From NCBI RefSeq assembly GCF_031877795.1, contig NC_133933.1, positions 66,350,484-66,414,483 on the forward strand: a DNA stretch of 64,000 bases, in the 5' to 3' direction. Each line of letters begins with the position of its first letter. Position 1 is the first letter of the stretch. Source of the stretch: Strix aluco (lineage: Eukaryota; Chordata; Aves; Strigiformes; Strigidae). Position numbers and translations under genes: made by a program. Below the pieces are notes generated by a model that was not told where the DNA came from, made no database searches, and was given only the letters and a program-made list of their open reading frames with translations. Shown here piece after piece: positions 60,601-64,000 of the stretch.

Positions 60601-63540
60601 ACAGAGAACAATTCAAGTCACCAGCTTTGCCTTTTGCCTAGGATATGCAGACTCTCTCTGCATAGAAGAAATCTTGCTCTGGCTTGGGCTGTCATACCTT
60701 CAATCCAACTGAAAATATCACCAGTTCAATATATCGAAGAGAACAAGCCTGAGCCTCTACCTGTATCAGCACTGAGACAACTAATGCCAATGCAGTCCTG
60801 ATACTCCTACCTGAATTCTGAGTTGGCTTAACCAGGTCAGGTGACAATTGGTTCTACATGTCACAAGCAATCATGCCCGGGCCAGGAAGACTCCTTGCGC
60901 TCCTCAGTGTAGGGTGGATTTTTCTGGTGACCTCTATCATGGTGAATGCAAAGATGTTTTGAACACTGGTTGTTGCTTTGTCTGCACATGAATCATCCTC
61001 ACAGAAAAGCATTTCCATCATTAAAATTCTTTTACTGTAGCCTTCCAATAGATTTTAATACCTTGAAATGTTACAGAAAACTAACCCTGGTGCCTCAAGA
61101 AACAGACATCCTAATAAGTAAAGCAGACTAATGCACCTGCCCTTGCCAGTTTTCAGCAACAAATTCCAACTCACGCTGGGAATAAAGAGGTAACTCTGTC
61201 AAGCAGGAGATGCCCTAATACTAAGCACAGATGTAAACACCACAGGCTGGACTTGCCCAGATTCAGAGCCAACCAGCCACTAGACCCAGTCCAAAAGCAC
61301 AAGAAGGGAAGATAAAAAGGATAAAAGGTTGAATCAAGTGGTATCAGCACCTCTTTTAGTTTCAAGTCTAGGGATATTTGTGTCATGGGTCTAGGGATGT
61401 TTGTGTCATTGGTCTATCCTTCCCAAGTTTCAATATGACAGACAGTATTTTTATTTCCCATGCTAAAGGCTAAAGAAGCTGTTAGAAACTCAGTGGGAAA
61501 CAGGAGACACAGTCACCCTAGCTGCAGTACCCAGCGTCTCTGCAAGACAGCAGCTCCCGAGTTTGGAGCTGTCAGTTCCAATAGCCCTCTCCTTCACGAT
61601 GCTGGGCTGGCTCCCAGCCCTGCCCATGTGCCATCTCTGGCATCTGTGCGGTACACAGAGACCTCGACTGTACATGGCTCCCAACATGGGTATCAGTAGA
61701 ACAGGAGTGGAGACAGGGAGTGCCAGGCACACTCAATAGCCAGGCTCTGATTGAAGCTACCTCCTCTCCCAGCAGGCATTCAGGACAGGAACAACATCAA
61801 TATCCCTCTCAAGCCCTGGAAGGAGGACTGATAGACTCTACATAGTAGGAGAAGCAGAGAGAAAGAGATAAAGGTTAAAGGGAATGCTCTCAAGATAAAT
61901 GTCACTGAAGTCTACTGGGAAATGCCAGTGCTCCACTCAAAATCCCACAAGCTTCCAAAACGGAATTACCCACTCCAGTGACTAGATTACTGCTTCAAGA
62001 GGCCTCATTGAAATCATTTGAATTTCTATCAAAACTGTTTAAGAGAAAGCCCATGATCTACTAACGCTATTGTAATTTTGACACCTTGAAGATTAGCTGG
62101 AGTATTTTACCCCAAGCTGGATGCAAGGTTAACCTCTATTTTTTTCCCCCTTGCATATGCTGCAGGAAGAAAAGCAGAGAAGGATGGATGTCTGCCAGTC
62201 ATCATGGTACTTAATATCAAAGGATGTCTTGATACGCAATGCTGTAAGAAAGGCTGAAAAAAACTTACAAATGTCTCCAAGGACTAGAAATTGTTTTGTC
62301 ACTACTTGTTAGATCACTGGGAGGAAGATACAGGACAAGTACAAAGTAAAGCAAACAGTTCAAAAACTGTATTTCCTCATATGAAACCTAACAAACATCT
62401 AGCCTAACCCTTACTCATGCAAGCGCTACACTTGAGCAAATGACTAATCACATGAACACAGAATGCTGTCAGGGCACCAATAACCATTTTGATAGCAAAT
62501 AACTGTTAAAAAAAAATAAATGGGTGTGTACTTGATTGCATGAAAGGATAGTATTTATTTTATTCAGTAATACCATAGACATGATTCGATTTGCAAAGAT
62601 TTGAAGAACATGAAATGCATTTGCTACAAAAGCATGTAAATGCATAATTCTAAAAATCCGAAAACTAACATGAAAGTCCTTTCAAACCCAATTTGCTTTG
62701 AGAGACAGTGAAATTTGCATTCAATTGATTTCTGTAGTTAGAAGAACTTAATGGAATTACAAAGCAAAATGGTTTTCCTTTAGAAAATTAATAGGTATTA
62801 AATTTTGTAGTCACTGCAACAGAACAGAAACTTAATTTTCTAGGTGGTCTCACCAACGTCAATGGGACTCCCTCAAGCTAAGTGGGTGTATAAGAAGGTG
62901 CCAGTACTGAGCATCGCTAGAGTGCCAAACTGGAACTGGATATTACATGCAGCAGGGAACATTTGACAGCAAATATTAATCCATGCTTAAATACTACGGC
63001 AATTCATGTTCTAAAAATGCATTTTTAATTTAAATATTGCACCGACAAATTTTCTGGCCCTCTTTAACTATCCCACCTCCAGGATACAATCTTTTTTTTT
63101 TTTTGTAAATCTTAATTGTTGGCCAGCTTTCAATACATTAGTCACTGTTGTGCTGACTGATTTTCTTCTTCATACCCTTGTCCTGCATTAGCATTTTTAT
63201 TCAAAAGTAAACCAGTCTTACAGATTTGTGAAACCCAGGTGAAGAATGGGCAAAAGCACAGCTGGCCATTTCAAACCCAGGTAACTACAGAAAAGTCCAG
63301 AGCCTGGCCTGTGCAGTGGGCACTGCTCATACGACCCCTCTGCTGCCACAGAGGAACTCCACCCCTGGGAAACCATGCTCCAGTGAGACCTCCAGCAACC
63401 ACCACCTACACCAGCTCCCTCACAGTCTTTTTTCCCCTGAAGGACTCTCATGCCCGGGGATCCTGTACAGATCTGACTGCTGGCAACTCTGCCTGACAAC
63501 CCACCGACTCACCAGCTCTGACACTTTTGCAGTTTAAGGG
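57675..63540 (-). other. HECA: HECA intron 1, distal part
   Basis: Unique intronic sequence with no supported exon. It contains a small 23-bp tandem at 61366-61416 and a T-rich run near 63091-63104. Short frames here are chance. Confidence 0.7.
61366..61416. repeat. 23-bp tandem repeat, about 2.2 units
   Basis: GTCTAGGGATATTTGTGTCA at 61366 is repeated at 61389 with one A/G change, and a third partial GTCTA follows at 61412. The period is exactly 23 bp. It is a minor local duplication. Confidence 0.85.
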
Positions 63541-64000
63541 TGTCATGGTTTAACCCAGCCAGCACCTAAGCCCCGCAAAGCCACTCGCTCACTCCCCCCT
63601 CATGGGATAGGGTTAAGAATCGGAAGAGTAAAAGTGAGAAAACATGTGGGTTGAGATAAAGACAGTTTAATAGGTAAAGCAAAAGCCGCACACACAAGCA
63701 AAGCAAAACAAGGAATTCAGTCACCACTCCTCATCGGTATGCAGGTGCTCAGCCACCCCCAGGAAAGCAGGGCTACATCACACGTAACAGTTACTTGAGA
63801 AGACAAACACCATCACCCAAATGTCCCCCGCTTCCTTCTCCTTCCCCCAGCTCTATAGGCTGAGCATGACGTCATATGGTATGGAATATCCCTTTGGTCA
63901 GTTGGGGTCAGCTGTCCCAGCTGTGTTCCCTCCCAGTTTCTTGTGCACCCCCAGCCCACTTGCTGGTGGGGTGGGGTGAGAAGCAGAAAAGGCCTTGACT
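63541..64000 (-). mobile_element. Endogenous retrovirus-type LTR (partial; runs off right edge)
   Basis: The left border begins TGTCATGGTTTAACCCAGC, and the unique intron sequence stops there. Inside are GTGAGAAAACATGTGGGTTG, a CRE-type TGACGTCA at 63867-63874, ATGGTATGGAATATCCC and CCCAGTTTCTTGTGCACC. From memory these fit an LTR family common in neoavian birds, which I associate with ERVL-type elements (zebra finch TguLTR5-like). On the reverse strand the order is CRE, degenerate TATA (CCTATAGAG), then ATTAAA, so the LTR reads on -. Its 5' end, and whether it is solo or part of a provirus, lie outside the window. No viral gene is present in the window. Confidence 0.8.

Overview
This window is vertebrate nuclear DNA, almost certainly from a bird of the Neoaves group. 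It is AT-rich, CpG-poor and intron-rich. It carries several truncated CR1 LINE copies with bird-type tails, and at its right edge an LTR that resembles the ERVL-type LTRs common in neoavian genomes. No bacterial, plasmid, phage or CRISPR features are present. The exact species cannot be read from the sequence.

Two protein-coding genes are present in convergent (tail-to-tail) orientation. From 616 to 23502 on the + strand lie the last seven coding exons of TXLNB (beta-taxilin), a muscle-enriched coiled-coil protein that binds syntaxins. Its 5' exons lie off the left edge. From 53028 down to 45845 on the - strand lie coding exons 2-4 of HECA (headcase homologue), a Cys/His-rich regulator of growth and differentiation. 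Its first exon lies off the right edge, so 53029-64000 is intron 1 sequence. Human chromosome 6q24 has the same neighbours in the same convergent arrangement, so this is conserved synteny.

Layout: 1-615 is a TXLNB intron with a CA-rich microsatellite; 616-23502 holds TXLNB exons and introns, with two opposed CR1 fragments in one intron; 23503 to about 23960 is a probable TXLNB 3' UTR. About 23960-41590 is intergenic, with a CR1 cluster at 33.7-36.6 kb, a perfect ATAGA microsatellite and a small CpG-rich, promoter-like patch near 38.7 kb. About 41590-45844 is a probable HECA 3' UTR; 45845-53028 holds HECA exons 4, 3 and 2. 53029-63540 is HECA intron 1, with an exact 145-bp dispersed duplication; 63541-64000 is the LTR.

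The two genes are neighbours but not a functional unit, and I see no novel multi-gene system. The observations most worth checking are a 14-unit heptapeptide (21-bp) repeat in the TXLNB C-terminal tail, the exact 145-bp duplication in HECA intron 1, the intergenic CpG/CCAAT/ATGGCG patch, and a run of six frame-preserving TXLNB exons.
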